NCBI GenBank assembly: GCA_947497905.1
Contig: CANMIH010000006.1
Location: forward strand, 1 to 64,000
DNA: 64,000 nucleotides
Reading direction: 5' to 3'
DNA from: an uncultured Pelagimonas sp.
GTDB lineage: Bacteria > Pseudomonadota > Alphaproteobacteria > Rhodobacterales > Rhodobacteraceae
Part shown: positions 54,569 to 62,906 of the stretch, piece by piece
How positions within the stretch are numbered: the first letter of the stretch is position 1
How the letters are laid out: each line of letters opens with the position of its first letter
Program-made: the position numbers and the translations under genes
Notes under the pieces: model-generated
What the model saw: the letters and a program-made list of their open reading frames with translations, nothing else
Database searches by the model: none
Told to the model about the DNA's origin: nothing

Positions 54569-55428
54569 TCGTCTGCCGTTTCCTGCGCCAAGAGCGCTTT
54601 GAGGCCAACCCGGTAATCCGGATACTTAAGCTCGATCCCCAACTCTTCTTTCAGGCGTTTGTTCGAAACACGTTTGTTTTCCGAATAGAAACTGCGCGCC
54701 ATCGGGGTCATCTCAACCTCGTCGATGGGCACGGCCGGAGGGACAGGCAGGTTCAAAAGCTCGGCCGCGAGCTGGATCACATCCTGTGGCGGGGCAGGTT
54801 CATCATCGCAGACGTTAAAAATGTCACCGGGTTCGGGCATCAACATTGAAGTGTGCAGCACCTGCGCAATGTCTTCGACGTGGACACGGGAAAACACCTG
54901 ATCGGGTTTGATGATCCGGCGGGCGGTGCCATTGCGCACTTTGGCAAAGGGGCCACGTCCGGGGCCGTAGATGCCCGCAAGGCGGAAAATATGCAGCGGC
55001 AGATCCGGGATCGCCTGCCAGGCCTGTTCCGCGCGCAGCCGAGATTGCCCGCGTTTTGTGCTGGGGCGCAGCTCACAGTCTTCATCAATCCAGGCGCCGT
55101 CTTGATCCCCGTAGACACCGGTTGTCGAAAGGTAGCCAACCCACTCAAGGTCTTTTGCGCGCTCTGCCAGTGCGAGGCCGATAGCCTCTAGGCTGGGGTC
55201 GGCTGCATCTTTTGGGCCTGCGGACACCAGAACGTGGCTGACCTGAGACAATGCAAATTTAAGCACATCCGGGCGCCATGGCACGGGTGTGATGCCCTGT
55301 TCCGCCAAAGCAGAACAGCCCTCGGGAGTTCTGGCGGTTCCAAGGATCTGCCAGCCCGTTGGCAAAAGGCGATCTGCGAGGGCCGTGGCGCAGTAGCCGT
55401 GGCCGAGGGTCAAGAGTGTACCTGTCAT
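54565..55428 (-). CDS. NAD(P)-dependent epimerase/SDR-family protein (YeeZ-like)
   Basis: 287 residues, extended SDR-like Rossmann fold: GHGYCATAL near 9-17 in the glycine-rich position, YLSTTGVYGD near the active-site region, and RLAGIYGPGRG. YeeZ-like proteins often use NADP and have unknown substrates. Start ATG at 55428 fits; a 25-residue extension upstream is not conserved-looking. Coupled with exoD by a 4-base overlap. Confidence 0.85.
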   Translation of the reverse strand: MTGTLLTLGHGYCATALADRLLPTGWQILGTARTPEGCSALAEQGITPVPWRPDVLKFALSQVSHVLVSAGPKDAADPSLEAIGLALAERAKDLEWVGYLSTTGVYGDQDGAWIDEDCELRPSTKRGQSRLRAEQAWQAIPDLPLHIFRLAGIYGPGRGPFAKVRNGTARRIIKPDQVFSRVHVEDIAQVLHTSMLMPEPGDIFNVCDDEPAPPQDVIQLAAELLNLPVPPAVPIDEVEMTPMARSFYSENKRVSNKRLKEELGIELKYPDYRVGLKALLAQETADE

Positions 55429-55549
55429 AGGGCTATAGGTGGCCTGTGTTGTGTCCGGATGCAAGTCGGCGAAAGCAGGCCGATGCAAAACTATCTGCAT
55501 CACGCGGAGGATGAGGCTTGTTAGGGTGACACAGCACAGGAGATTGGTG

Positions 55550-56023
55550 ATGTGGACACGGCGATTATTTTGTCTGGGTGGGCTTTCAGTGATCGCCGCA
55601 TGCGGTGGTGGCGATCCCGAACCAGTAGCGCGTGGGGAAGTGGGCGAACCCCCGCTTTATCCCAATGAAACACCAGAGTTGCGGCGGCTGATCAACACCT
55701 GGGCGGATCACTATGAACTGCCACGGTCTCTGGTGCATCGGTTGGCCATTCGCGAAAGCACACATCGCCCCTGGGCGCGGAATGGGCCCTATTGGGGATT
55801 GCTCCAGATCTTGCCACAGACGGCGCGCACCATGGGGCATCGAGGATCTCCGGAAACCCTGCTGGATGCTTCGACCAACCTGGAATTCGGTCTGAAATAC
55901 CTGCGAGGGGCTTGGGTCGTGGCCGAAGGAGACCCGGATGCCGCCATCATGTGGTACGCGCGGGGCTATTATTACGAGGCCAAGCGCAAAGGGCTGTTAC
56001 AAGAAACGGGGCTGAAATCTTAA
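55550..56023 (+). CDS. lytic transglycosylase-type lipoprotein
   Basis: 157 residues. Lipoprotein signal peptide (MWTRRLFCLGGLSVIAAC, lipobox IAAC) followed by an SLT-like catalytic domain: ELPRSLVHRLAIRESTHRPW with the catalytic Glu in IRES, YWGLLQILPQTARTMG, DASTNLEFGLKYLRG and MWYARGYYY. It would be outer-membrane-bound and cleave peptidoglycan glycan strands. AGGAG precedes the ATG at 55550. Slightly small for the family but all key motifs present. Confidence 0.88.
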   Translation: MWTRRLFCLGGLSVIAACGGGDPEPVARGEVGEPPLYPNETPELRRLINTWADHYELPRSLVHRLAIRESTHRPWARNGPYWGLLQILPQTARTMGHRGSPETLLDASTNLEFGLKYLRGAWVVAEGDPDAAIMWYARGYYYEAKRKGLLQETGLKS

Positions 56024-56045
56024 AATGCGGTGCTAAACTGGGCGT

Positions 56046-56663
56046 ATGCAGGATCTAGATAGCGCCTATAACCTTGATGGCCCGGATGAGAATCGGGAAC
56101 TCTATGCCGCTTGGGCCAAGAGCTATGACGATGATTTCGCCCGTGAAATGGACTATCGGTTGCCGGATCTTGTGGCGCAGCGTTTTGTGCACGCAGGCGG
56201 AGTAGGTCCGGTTCTTGACCTCGGCGCAGGAACGGGGCTTTGCGGAGCGGCGCTGGAAAACCTTGGTGTTGTTGGCATCGATGGGACGGATATCTCAGAA
56301 GAAATGCTGGACGTCGCCCAAGACAAACAGGTGTACGATAGCCTGTTCTGGGGCGATGTTCTTGCGCGGTTGCCGGTTGATGCCGGGCGGTACGGCGGGG
56401 CGGTCAGTTCAGGCACCTTTACCCATGGCCATGTGGGACCCTCAGCACTGACCGAGGTGCTGCGTGTTCTTGAGCATGGTGGATTGGCAGTGATCTCGGT
56501 CAATGCGAAACACTGGCACAATATGGCGTTTCAGGCGGCGTTTGATGAGCTTGGTTCGCAGGTGCAGGATCTCGAAATTGTCGAACAGCCAATCTACGGA
56601 GCAGGGGCTGATGGCGCACATGCGCAGGATACGGCCTTGATCGTGTCGTTCCGCAAACGCTAA
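56046..56663 (+). CDS. class I SAM-dependent methyltransferase
   Basis: 205 residues. Rossmann-type MTase with motif I VLDLGAGTGLCG near 58-69, DGTDISEEMLD, and VSSGTFTHGHVGPSALTEV. Substrate unknown; similar orphan methyltransferases are common. Starts 22 bases after the transglycosylase stop, so they may be cotranscribed. Its last bases overlap the convergent VOC gene's end. Confidence 0.85.
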   Translation: MQDLDSAYNLDGPDENRELYAAWAKSYDDDFAREMDYRLPDLVAQRFVHAGGVGPVLDLGAGTGLCGAALENLGVVGIDGTDISEEMLDVAQDKQVYDSLFWGDVLARLPVDAGRYGGAVSSGTFTHGHVGPSALTEVLRVLEHGGLAVISVNAKHWHNMAFQAAFDELGSQVQDLEIVEQPIYGAGADGAHAQDTALIVSFRKR

Positions 56664-57079
56664 AGCGGGCGCGACGGAACCCAGGCATAGCCATCCGGGC
56701 AGAGAAGATAGGTCTCGCGCAGCCCATGCGGTTTATCCGTTGGGGGCTGAAGAAGGGTCATGCCAAAGGCCTCGGCACGTGCGGCGGCCAGATCAGGGTC
56801 AGTTTCATAAAGACGTAGCTCACAGCCCGCCCCTCGCGGTGGGTTTTCTGGCAATAGCCCCTGATAGGGATTGGCATGATAGGTGCCATCGGAGTGCAGC
56901 TGAAACATCGCTGTCCCATAGCGCATGATGGCAAAATCCGCGCTGACCCGAAAGGCTGTCATGTCAAAGACCTGTGACAGCATATCGGCCTGTGCCACGA
57001 CATCCCGTACCAAGAGATTGATGCCCAGCCCGGTCAGGCTGGCTCCAAAATCGCTAGCGCTCACATTTTCATAGTCCAT
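56660..57079 (-). CDS. VOC/glyoxalase-family protein
   Basis: 139 residues, one vicinal-oxygen-chelate fold repeat pair: FGASLTGLGINLLVRDVVAQ, then FQLHSDGTYHANPY and ELRLYETDPDLAAARAEAFG. His and Glu residues typical of metal-chelating VOC enzymes are visible, but the reaction is unknown. ATG at 57079 has AGGAG five bases upstream; a longer frame to 57142 lacks such a site. Convergent with the methyltransferase gene. Confidence 0.85.
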   Translation of the reverse strand: MDYENVSASDFGASLTGLGINLLVRDVVAQADMLSQVFDMTAFRVSADFAIMRYGTAMFQLHSDGTYHANPYQGLLPENPPRGAGCELRLYETDPDLAAARAEAFGMTLLQPPTDKPHGLRETYLLCPDGYAWVPSRPL

Positions 57080-57157
57080 GGGCTCTCCTGATGCTCTCAT
57101 CAGGTTGAACACCGGTCGATAAACTGTCAACGTCTCGACCAAAAGGATGGAGACCTC

Positions 57158-58642
57158 ATGCAGGACCAGCTTGAAGAACTAGAAATTGTGACACCAAGCA
57201 GCCCCGAGGCCGAGAGCTTTTCTGATCCCGCGAAGGCGGTTGATCGTTTGTGCGCGCTGTATGACACCGCAGCTGAGTTTTTGCGCGATACCTTTATGAC
57301 CGCGATGGTCAAAGGGCACCCCGGGGTGCGGTGCCGGGCGTTTTACCCTGAGATCCGCATCACCACGACAAGTTTTGCAAAAATCGACAGCCGCCTGAGC
57401 TTTGGGCATGTGACGTCGCCGGGCACCTATGCCGCGACGGTGACCCGCCCGAAAATGTTTCGTCATTATCTGATGCAGCAGATCGAGCTGTTGATTGGCA
57501 ACCATGGGGTTAAAATCCAGATTGGTTTGTCGGACACACCAATGCCGGTGCATTTCGCGGTGGCCAACTTCCCCGACATCACCGTGCCACAGGATGGGGC
57601 GGGAGAATTTGTTCTGCGGGATGTCTTTGACGTGCCCGATCTGGAAACCACCAACGATGATATCGTCAATGGTGTGGTGGATCCGGCGCCGGGCGAGCCT
57701 TTGCCCCTCGCGCCCTTCACCGCGCAGCGCATTGACTATTCTCTGGCCCGTCTTGCCCATTACACAGCCACGGACCCGGGGCACTTTCAGAACCACGTGT
57801 TGTTTACCAACTACCAGTTCTACGTGTCCGAGTTCGAAGCCTATGCGCGAGAACAGCTCGCGCAGGCGGACAGTGGGTACACAAGCTTTGTCAGCACCGG
57901 CAATGCCGAGATCACCACAGCAGATGGGGTGTTGGAGGATCCAGGCCGGATGCCGCAAATGCCGACCTATCATCTCAAACGTCCCAACGGCAGCGGGATC
58001 ACCTTGGTCAACATTGGTGTGGGTCCGTCGAATGCGAAAACCGCAACTGACCACATCGCCGTTTTGCGGCCACATGCCTGGCTGATGGTGGGGCATTGCG
58101 CCGGATTGCGGAATTCGCAGAGCCTTGGGGATTTTGTTCTGGCTCACGCCTATCTGCGTGAGGACAAGGTGCTTGATGATGATCTGCCTGTCTGGGTGCC
58201 TGTACCCGCCTTGGCGGAAATTCAGGTGGCGCTGGAAGAGGCGGTTGCGGCGGAAACCGCTCTGGATGGCTATGACCTGAAACGCATCATGCGGACGGGC
58301 ACAGTGGCCACCGTGGATAACCGCAACTGGGAACTGCGTGAGCATTCCGGCCCAGTTCAGAGGCTGTCTCAGTCACGGGCAGTGGCCTTGGATATGGAAT
58401 CCGCGACCATCGCCGCAAATGGATTCCGCTTCCGCGTGCCCTATGGCACTTTGCTCTGTGTTTCGGACAAGCCGCTGCATGGTGAGCTTAAGCTTCCGGG
58501 CATGGCGTCGGATTTCTATAAGACGCAGGTCTCTCGCCATTTGCGCATCGGGATTCGAGCTATGGAAAAGCTGCGTGGCATGCCTTTGGAGCGCATTCAT
58601 AGCCGGAAACTGCGCTCGTTTGAGGAAACGGCCTTTTTATAA
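57158..58642 (+). CDS. amn: AMP nucleosidase
   Basis: 494 residues, close to E. coli Amn (484). The purine phosphorylase-like C-terminal domain is clear, with NIGVGPSNAKTATDHIAVLR, MVGHCAGLRNSQ, and ALDMESATIAANG; the N-terminal domain (about 1-180) is the allosteric part. It cleaves AMP to adenine and ribose 5-phosphate, balancing adenylate pools. GGAG precedes the ATG. Monocistronic and divergent from the VOC gene. Confidence 0.93.
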   Translation: MQDQLEELEIVTPSSPEAESFSDPAKAVDRLCALYDTAAEFLRDTFMTAMVKGHPGVRCRAFYPEIRITTTSFAKIDSRLSFGHVTSPGTYAATVTRPKMFRHYLMQQIELLIGNHGVKIQIGLSDTPMPVHFAVANFPDITVPQDGAGEFVLRDVFDVPDLETTNDDIVNGVVDPAPGEPLPLAPFTAQRIDYSLARLAHYTATDPGHFQNHVLFTNYQFYVSEFEAYAREQLAQADSGYTSFVSTGNAEITTADGVLEDPGRMPQMPTYHLKRPNGSGITLVNIGVGPSNAKTATDHIAVLRPHAWLMVGHCAGLRNSQSLGDFVLAHAYLREDKVLDDDLPVWVPVPALAEIQVALEEAVAAETALDGYDLKRIMRTGTVATVDNRNWELREHSGPVQRLSQSRAVALDMESATIAANGFRFRVPYGTLLCVSDKPLHGELKLPGMASDFYKTQVSRHLRIGIRAMEKLRGMPLERIHSRKLRSFEETAFL

Positions 58643-58772
58643 GGCGAAAATCAGCCAATTTAGGCACAGATTTTGAACCGATTGGTCCACTAATCATTGT
58701 GTTTTGCCGCTATATCCGGTTTTATCTCGGCCGATAGACCCAACAAGTGGGCAGTTAAGGAGACCATAAAAA

Positions 58773-59060
58773 ATGGCGAAGCCGATGACCAAGACCCAGC
58801 TGGTGGCAGCACTGGCGGAAAAAATGGAAGCGGACAAAAAGGCCGCTGGCGTTGCACTGGACGCACTGGTTGAGATCATCACCTCCGAAGTCTCGGAAGG
58901 TGGTGCTGTGACTCTGCCCGGTGTTGGCAAGATCTACTGCCGTGAACGCCCCGAGCGCATGGTGCGTAACCCTGCCACCGGTGAGCAGTTCAAAAAAGAA
59001 GCTGACAAGCAGGTTAAGATGACCATTGCGAAGGCGCTTAAAGACAGCGTGAACGGCTAA
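58773..59060 (+). CDS. HU-family DNA-binding protein
   Basis: 95 residues. HU/IHF fold: MTKTQLVAALAEKMEADKKA at the N-terminus, LPGVGKIYCRERPERMVRNP in the DNA-binding arm, and TGEQFKKEADKQVKMTIAKA. Nucleoid-associated protein; residues fit HU or a HU-like paralogue rather than IHF. A good terminator follows 24 bases after the stop. Confidence 0.93.
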   Translation: MAKPMTKTQLVAALAEKMEADKKAAGVALDALVEIITSEVSEGGAVTLPGVGKIYCRERPERMVRNPATGEQFKKEADKQVKMTIAKALKDSVNG

Positions 59061-59084
59061 ATTGGTCTTTGGGTATTTGGTGTA

Positions 59085-59113
59085 AAGGGTCGCTTCTGCG
59101 GCCCTTGTTTTTT
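59085..59113 (+). terminator. Rho-independent terminator after the HU gene
   Basis: 9-bp stem AAGGGTCGC/GCGGCCCTT with TTCT loop and a T run. Confidence 0.88.
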
Positions 59114-59169
59114 GGCGCTGCAAGCCCCAGTCACGCCAGTCCCGACTGTTTTCAGCTGAGCTGAAAAGA

Positions 59170-59199
59170 AAACAGCCGCTCCGAAAGGGGCGGCTGTTT
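59170..59199. terminator. terminator at the 3' side of tpa
   Basis: 10-bp stem AAACAGCCGC/GCGGCTGTTT with a 10-base loop, bounded by A and T residues, so it can work on the minus strand for tpa. A palindrome TTTTCAGCTGAGCTGAAAA lies just upstream. Confidence 0.8.
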
Positions 59200-59222
59200 C
59201 TGATTTTAATCTGTGGTCGCGT

Positions 59223-60611
59223 TTACGCGAAGACACGTCCCAGAGCGCCATCAACGGCGGTGACGATCTCGTCGATGTCGTCCTTCGAGGCGATCAGAGC
59301 GGGTGAGAAGCACAGGGTGTTGTTGTACCCGGGCAGCGAACGGTTGGTCGCGCCGATGATCACACCCTGGCCCATACAATCACCGACAACGGCCTGAACC
59401 AGTTTTTCGTCCATTGGTGTGCGTGCCTCAAGATCGCTGACAAGCTCGGCACCAAGGAACAGACCTTTGCCGCGCACCTGACCGATGACTTTGTGCTTGT
59501 CCTGAAGCTCGTTCAGACGCTCAAGCATGTAGTCGCCCATCGCTGTACAATTCGCCAGAAGACCTTCGTCTTCGATGATGCGCATGTTCTCAAGCGCAGC
59601 TGCCGGGCCAGCGGTACAGCCACCAAAGGTCGAGATGTCGCGGAAGTAGTTCAGCGGATCATCGGTGTTGTCTTTGAACATTTCAAAGACTTCTTCGGTT
59701 GTGGTCAGGCAGGCGATGGCCGCATAGCCCGAGGCAACACCTTTTGCCATGGTGACGAAGTCAGGTTTGATGCCGTAGTGCTGATAGCCAAACCATTCGC
59801 CTGTCCGGCCGACGCCACAGACAACTTCGTCGATGTGCAGCAGGATTTCGTACTTGGTGCAGATTTCCTGAACGCGCTGCCAGTAGCCTTCGGGCGGGGT
59901 GATAACACCACCACCGGCGGTTACGGGTTCAAGGCAGAGTGCGCCGATTGTATCGGGGCCTTCCTGCAAGATGACCTGTTCGATCTGATCGGCAGCCCAT
60001 TCGCCATAGTTTTCAACCGGTGCGCCTTGTTCGGCGGCACGGTATTCAAGGCAGTGGGGGACACGGACAAAGCCCGGCGTGTAGGGGCCGTACTGGGCGC
60101 CACGTTCGTCCTGACCACCTGCCGAGAGACAGGCAATGGTGGTGCCGTGATAGTCGCGATCACGGTAAAGGATCTTGTGCTTTTTGCCGCCGTATTTCTT
60201 GTGCGCGATCTGGCGCACCATCTTAAAGGCCTTCTCGTTCGCTTCCGATCCCGAGTTGCAATAATAGAGACGGGTTTGCCCGGGCATCTTTTCCAGAAGC
60301 TTCTCTGCGAAGAGAGAGCCGGGAATCGAACCAGCGGAGCCCGCGAAATAGGGCAGCTTCAGGATCTGATCGTGAACCGCCTTGGCAATAGATTCGCGGC
60401 CGTAGCCAACGTTGACTGTCCAGACGCCGCCGGACACAGCATCAAGATGCTCTTTGCCCTTTTGGTCCCAGACCCGCATGCCTTTGCCTTCGATAATGAT
60501 CCGGGGATCATTTGTTTCCAAAGGCTTATGTTGTGTAAGGTGATGCCAGATATGTTTACGGTCGGTTTCGACCACGTGGCTCAGATCATTCTGCGAAAGA
60601 GTGCCGTCCAT
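59223..60611 (-). CDS. tpa: taurine-pyruvate aminotransferase (class III)
   Basis: 462 residues. Class III PLP transaminase; PLP Lys in DFVTMAKGVASGYAA near 285-299, CNSGSEANEKAFK, and DEVVCGVGRTG. Converts taurine plus pyruvate to sulfoacetaldehyde plus alanine. The name follows from the divergent taurine ABC genes and the resemblance to roseobacter and Bilophila Tpa; other omega-amino acids remain possible. GGGAGA is upstream of the ATG. No xsc-pta (next pathway steps) is in the window. Confidence 0.87.
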   Translation of the reverse strand: MDGTLSQNDLSHVVETDRKHIWHHLTQHKPLETNDPRIIIEGKGMRVWDQKGKEHLDAVSGGVWTVNVGYGRESIAKAVHDQILKLPYFAGSAGSIPGSLFAEKLLEKMPGQTRLYYCNSGSEANEKAFKMVRQIAHKKYGGKKHKILYRDRDYHGTTIACLSAGGQDERGAQYGPYTPGFVRVPHCLEYRAAEQGAPVENYGEWAADQIEQVILQEGPDTIGALCLEPVTAGGGVITPPEGYWQRVQEICTKYEILLHIDEVVCGVGRTGEWFGYQHYGIKPDFVTMAKGVASGYAAIACLTTTEEVFEMFKDNTDDPLNYFRDISTFGGCTAGPAAALENMRIIEDEGLLANCTAMGDYMLERLNELQDKHKVIGQVRGKGLFLGAELVSDLEARTPMDEKLVQAVVGDCMGQGVIIGATNRSLPGYNNTLCFSPALIASKDDIDEIVTAVDGALGRVFA

Positions 60612-60650
60612 TGGCTATGTCTCCCTATAACTTCGTGATGCGGTACTTGA

Positions 60651-60887
60651 CCGGACTTTTGCACAAGAGCCGGAATTTCGGGCACTCAATAGGGCCAAGT
60701 CTGTGTGGGATGTAAGGCCAGAAATTTGTTTGAATCAATGGTAAAAAAATATGATCAAAAATAAAACTCATTAAATTTCATGATGATAGAGCAAAAGCGA
60801 CAGAATTGGCGCTTTCGGTTTATCAAACTGGACTTAGAGGTTCCCTCGAAAAAGCATTGATCCGATACGCTTTTTCCGGTCGGATCA
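60651..60887. promoter_or_regulatory. tpa-tauA divergent promoter region with TauR-like sites
   Basis: The 374-base gap (60612-60985) between divergent tpa and tauA has CTGGACTTA at 60828-60836 and a related CCGGACTTTT at 60651-60660. As I recall, R. capsulatus TauR binds repeats CTGGACTTAA near tpa. An 8-bp inverted repeat TGATCCGA/TCGGATCA lies at 60858-60887 and an AT-rich tract at 60738-60780. These suggest taurine-dependent control, although no tauR gene is in view. Confidence 0.5.
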
Positions 60888-60985
60888 TAACTGAGCGCTG
60901 AAAACAGTGCCGGCCATTGCAACACCAGGTGACGCAATTGGAACGGCGGTTCGCAAAGAACCGCGATCAACATGGGAGAATATAT

Positions 60986-61984
60986 ATGACACTTAAATCT
61001 TGCCTAATGGGTGCGGCGGCCGGTCTGGCTCTGCTCAGCGGAACACAAGCGGCACAGGCTGAGGGTGAAATCACCGTCGCCTATTTCCTTGAGTGGCCGA
61101 TGCCGTTCCAGTTCGCAAAAGCACAGGGTGCTTATGAAGAAGCGCTGGGCATGAAGGTCAACTGGGTCAGCTTCGACACAGGCACCGCGATGTCCGCAGC
61201 CATGGCGTCCGGCGATGTTCAGCTGGCCGTGAGCCAAGGGGTTCCACCCTTCGTTGTTGCCGCAAGCGCCGGTCAGGACCTTCAGGTTCTGGATGTCGCG
61301 GTAAGCTATGCTGAGAACGACAACTGTGTTGTGAACGCAAACCTTGAGATCGACAAAGAATCAGCAGGCGAGCTGACCGGTAAGAAAGTGGCTGTGCCGC
61401 TGGGGACCGCTGCGCACTTTGGTTTCCTCAAGCAGATGAGCCACTTTGGTGTAGACCTTGCATCGCTTGACGTTGTTGACATGGCGCCCCCAGATGGTGC
61501 GGCTGCTCTGGCACAGGGTTCGGTTGACATGGCCTGTGGCTGGGGTGGTTCGCTGCGCCGCATGAAAGAGCACGGCAACGTACTTCTGACCGGTGCGGAA
61601 AAAGAAGAGCTCGGCATTCTGGTGTTTGACGTGACTTCTGGTCCGGCCTCTTGGATTGCAGAAAACTCGGACACCGTTGCGACCTTCCTTGAAGTGACCG
61701 CAAATGCCAACGCGATGTGGGCGGATGAGGCCAACCACGCGAAAATGCTGCCTGTGATCGCAGCAGACGCAGGCATGGACGAGGACGCGACAGCAGCCAC
61801 CATGGCGACCTTCTCGTTCCCGTCTGTTGACGAACAGCTGAGCGAGAAATGGCTCGGTGGTGGCGCGCAGGCCTTCATGAAAGGTGTCGCGGACGTCTTT
61901 GTAGAAGCCGGTTCCATCGATGCGGCGCAAGCCAGCTACGCGGATAACGTCAATGCAAGCCCCCTGGGCGAAGCAGGCAACTAA
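60986..61984 (+). CDS. tauA: taurine ABC transporter substrate-binding protein
   Basis: 332 residues. Signal peptide (MTLKSCLMGAAAGLALLSGT, then QAAQA, cleaved before EGE), then a type II binding fold with TVAYFLEWPMPFQFAKAQGA near the N-terminus and AVPLGTAAHFGFLKQM. It binds sulfonate in the periplasm. GGGAGA is six bases before the ATG at 60986; an upstream in-frame start would hide the signal peptide. First gene of tauABC, opposite tpa. The taurine name rests on this neighbourhood. Confidence 0.87.
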   Translation: MTLKSCLMGAAAGLALLSGTQAAQAEGEITVAYFLEWPMPFQFAKAQGAYEEALGMKVNWVSFDTGTAMSAAMASGDVQLAVSQGVPPFVVAASAGQDLQVLDVAVSYAENDNCVVNANLEIDKESAGELTGKKVAVPLGTAAHFGFLKQMSHFGVDLASLDVVDMAPPDGAAALAQGSVDMACGWGGSLRRMKEHGNVLLTGAEKEELGILVFDVTSGPASWIAENSDTVATFLEVTANANAMWADEANHAKMLPVIAADAGMDEDATAATMATFSFPSVDEQLSEKWLGGGAQAFMKGVADVFVEAGSIDAAQASYADNVNASPLGEAGN

Positions 61985-61998
61985 AATCTTCTAAATTT

Positions 61999-62065
61999 CC
62001 CGAAGCGGTCTAACCGCTTCGGGACCATCCCTCTGGGTATACTGCAAGCGGCGTGTTTCGCTTGC
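61999..62065 (+). other. two intercistronic hairpins between tauA and tauB
   Basis: A perfect 11-bp stem CCCGAAGCGGT/ACCGCTTCGGG with a CTA loop (61999-62023) and a 7-bp stem GCAAGCG/CGCTTGC (62044-62065). No U tract. Probably lower expression of tauBC relative to the binding protein. Confidence 0.6.
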
Positions 62066-62099
62066 AAACGCCCTCCTTTTCCTCAGGAGACTGTACGCG

Positions 62100-62906
62100 A
62101 TGAGCGGACTCTCAATTGAAAATCTGTCTATGCGCTTTGACCTGCCCAATGGCAGTTCCGTTCAGGCGCTTCAGGACGTGTCGCTTCAGTTGGCTGAAGG
62201 CGAACTACTAAGTGTGTTGGGGCCATCAGGCTGCGGCAAAACCACACTTCTCAATATTGTAGCTGGGTTTCTTGCCCCCACAGATGGCCAGCTTGTTCTG
62301 AATGGTCACCGGGTCTCTGGGCCGGATGCGGAACGGGGTATGGTCTTCCAGAAAGGCGCGTTGTTCGAATGGATGAGCGTCCGCGACAACGTCAGCTTTG
62401 GACCCCGCATGGCGGGCAAGCGCGAGGCAGAATGGGGCGAAGAGGTCGATCATCTGCTTGAAATCGTTGGATTGCAGGACTTCAAGGAAAAGGCGATTTA
62501 CGAATTGTCCGGGGGCATGCAGCAGCGTGTGGCCTTGGCCCGCTGTCTGGCCAACCACCCCGATGTCATCTTGATGGATGAACCGCTGGGTGCGCTGGAT
62601 GCGCTGACCCGCGAGAAAATGCAGAGCCTTGTGCTCAAGCTTTGGAAAGAAACCGGCAAAACGATCATCTTGATCACCCACTCTGTGGAAGAGGCACTTT
62701 TGCTTGGCGAACGCCTGTTGGTTATGGCGCCGCGCCCGGGCCGCATTCACAAAGAGTATCGTCTGCCCTTTGCCGATCTTGGCGTGGGTCAGGATCTGCG
62801 TGAGGTCAAGAAACATCCTGAGTTCGCAGAACGGCGCGAGGAAATCCTCGGCATGATCTGGGATATGGAAGAAGAAATTATGGGTCGTTCGGAGGAATCG
62901 GCATGA
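62100..62906 (+). CDS. tauB: taurine ABC transporter ATP-binding protein
   Basis: 268 residues. Walker A GPSGCGKTT near 41-49, signature LSGGMQQRVALARCL near 139-153, Walker B VILMDEPLGALDAL. SsuB/TauB-type ATPase that energises uptake. The ATG follows AGGAG at an 11-base distance, which is wide. Stop codon overlaps the tauC start. Confidence 0.92.
   Translation: MSGLSIENLSMRFDLPNGSSVQALQDVSLQLAEGELLSVLGPSGCGKTTLLNIVAGFLAPTDGQLVLNGHRVSGPDAERGMVFQKGALFEWMSVRDNVSFGPRMAGKREAEWGEEVDHLLEIVGLQDFKEKAIYELSGGMQQRVALARCLANHPDVILMDEPLGALDALTREKMQSLVLKLWKETGKTIILITHSVEEALLLGERLLVMAPRPGRIHKEYRLPFADLGVGQDLREVKKHPEFAERREEILGMIWDMEEEIMGRSEESA

Noticed and set aside
57179-58345. 388-codon minus-strand open frame
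   Set aside because: Antisense to amn.
59493-60638. 381-codon plus-strand open frame
   Set aside because: Antisense to the transaminase gene tpa.
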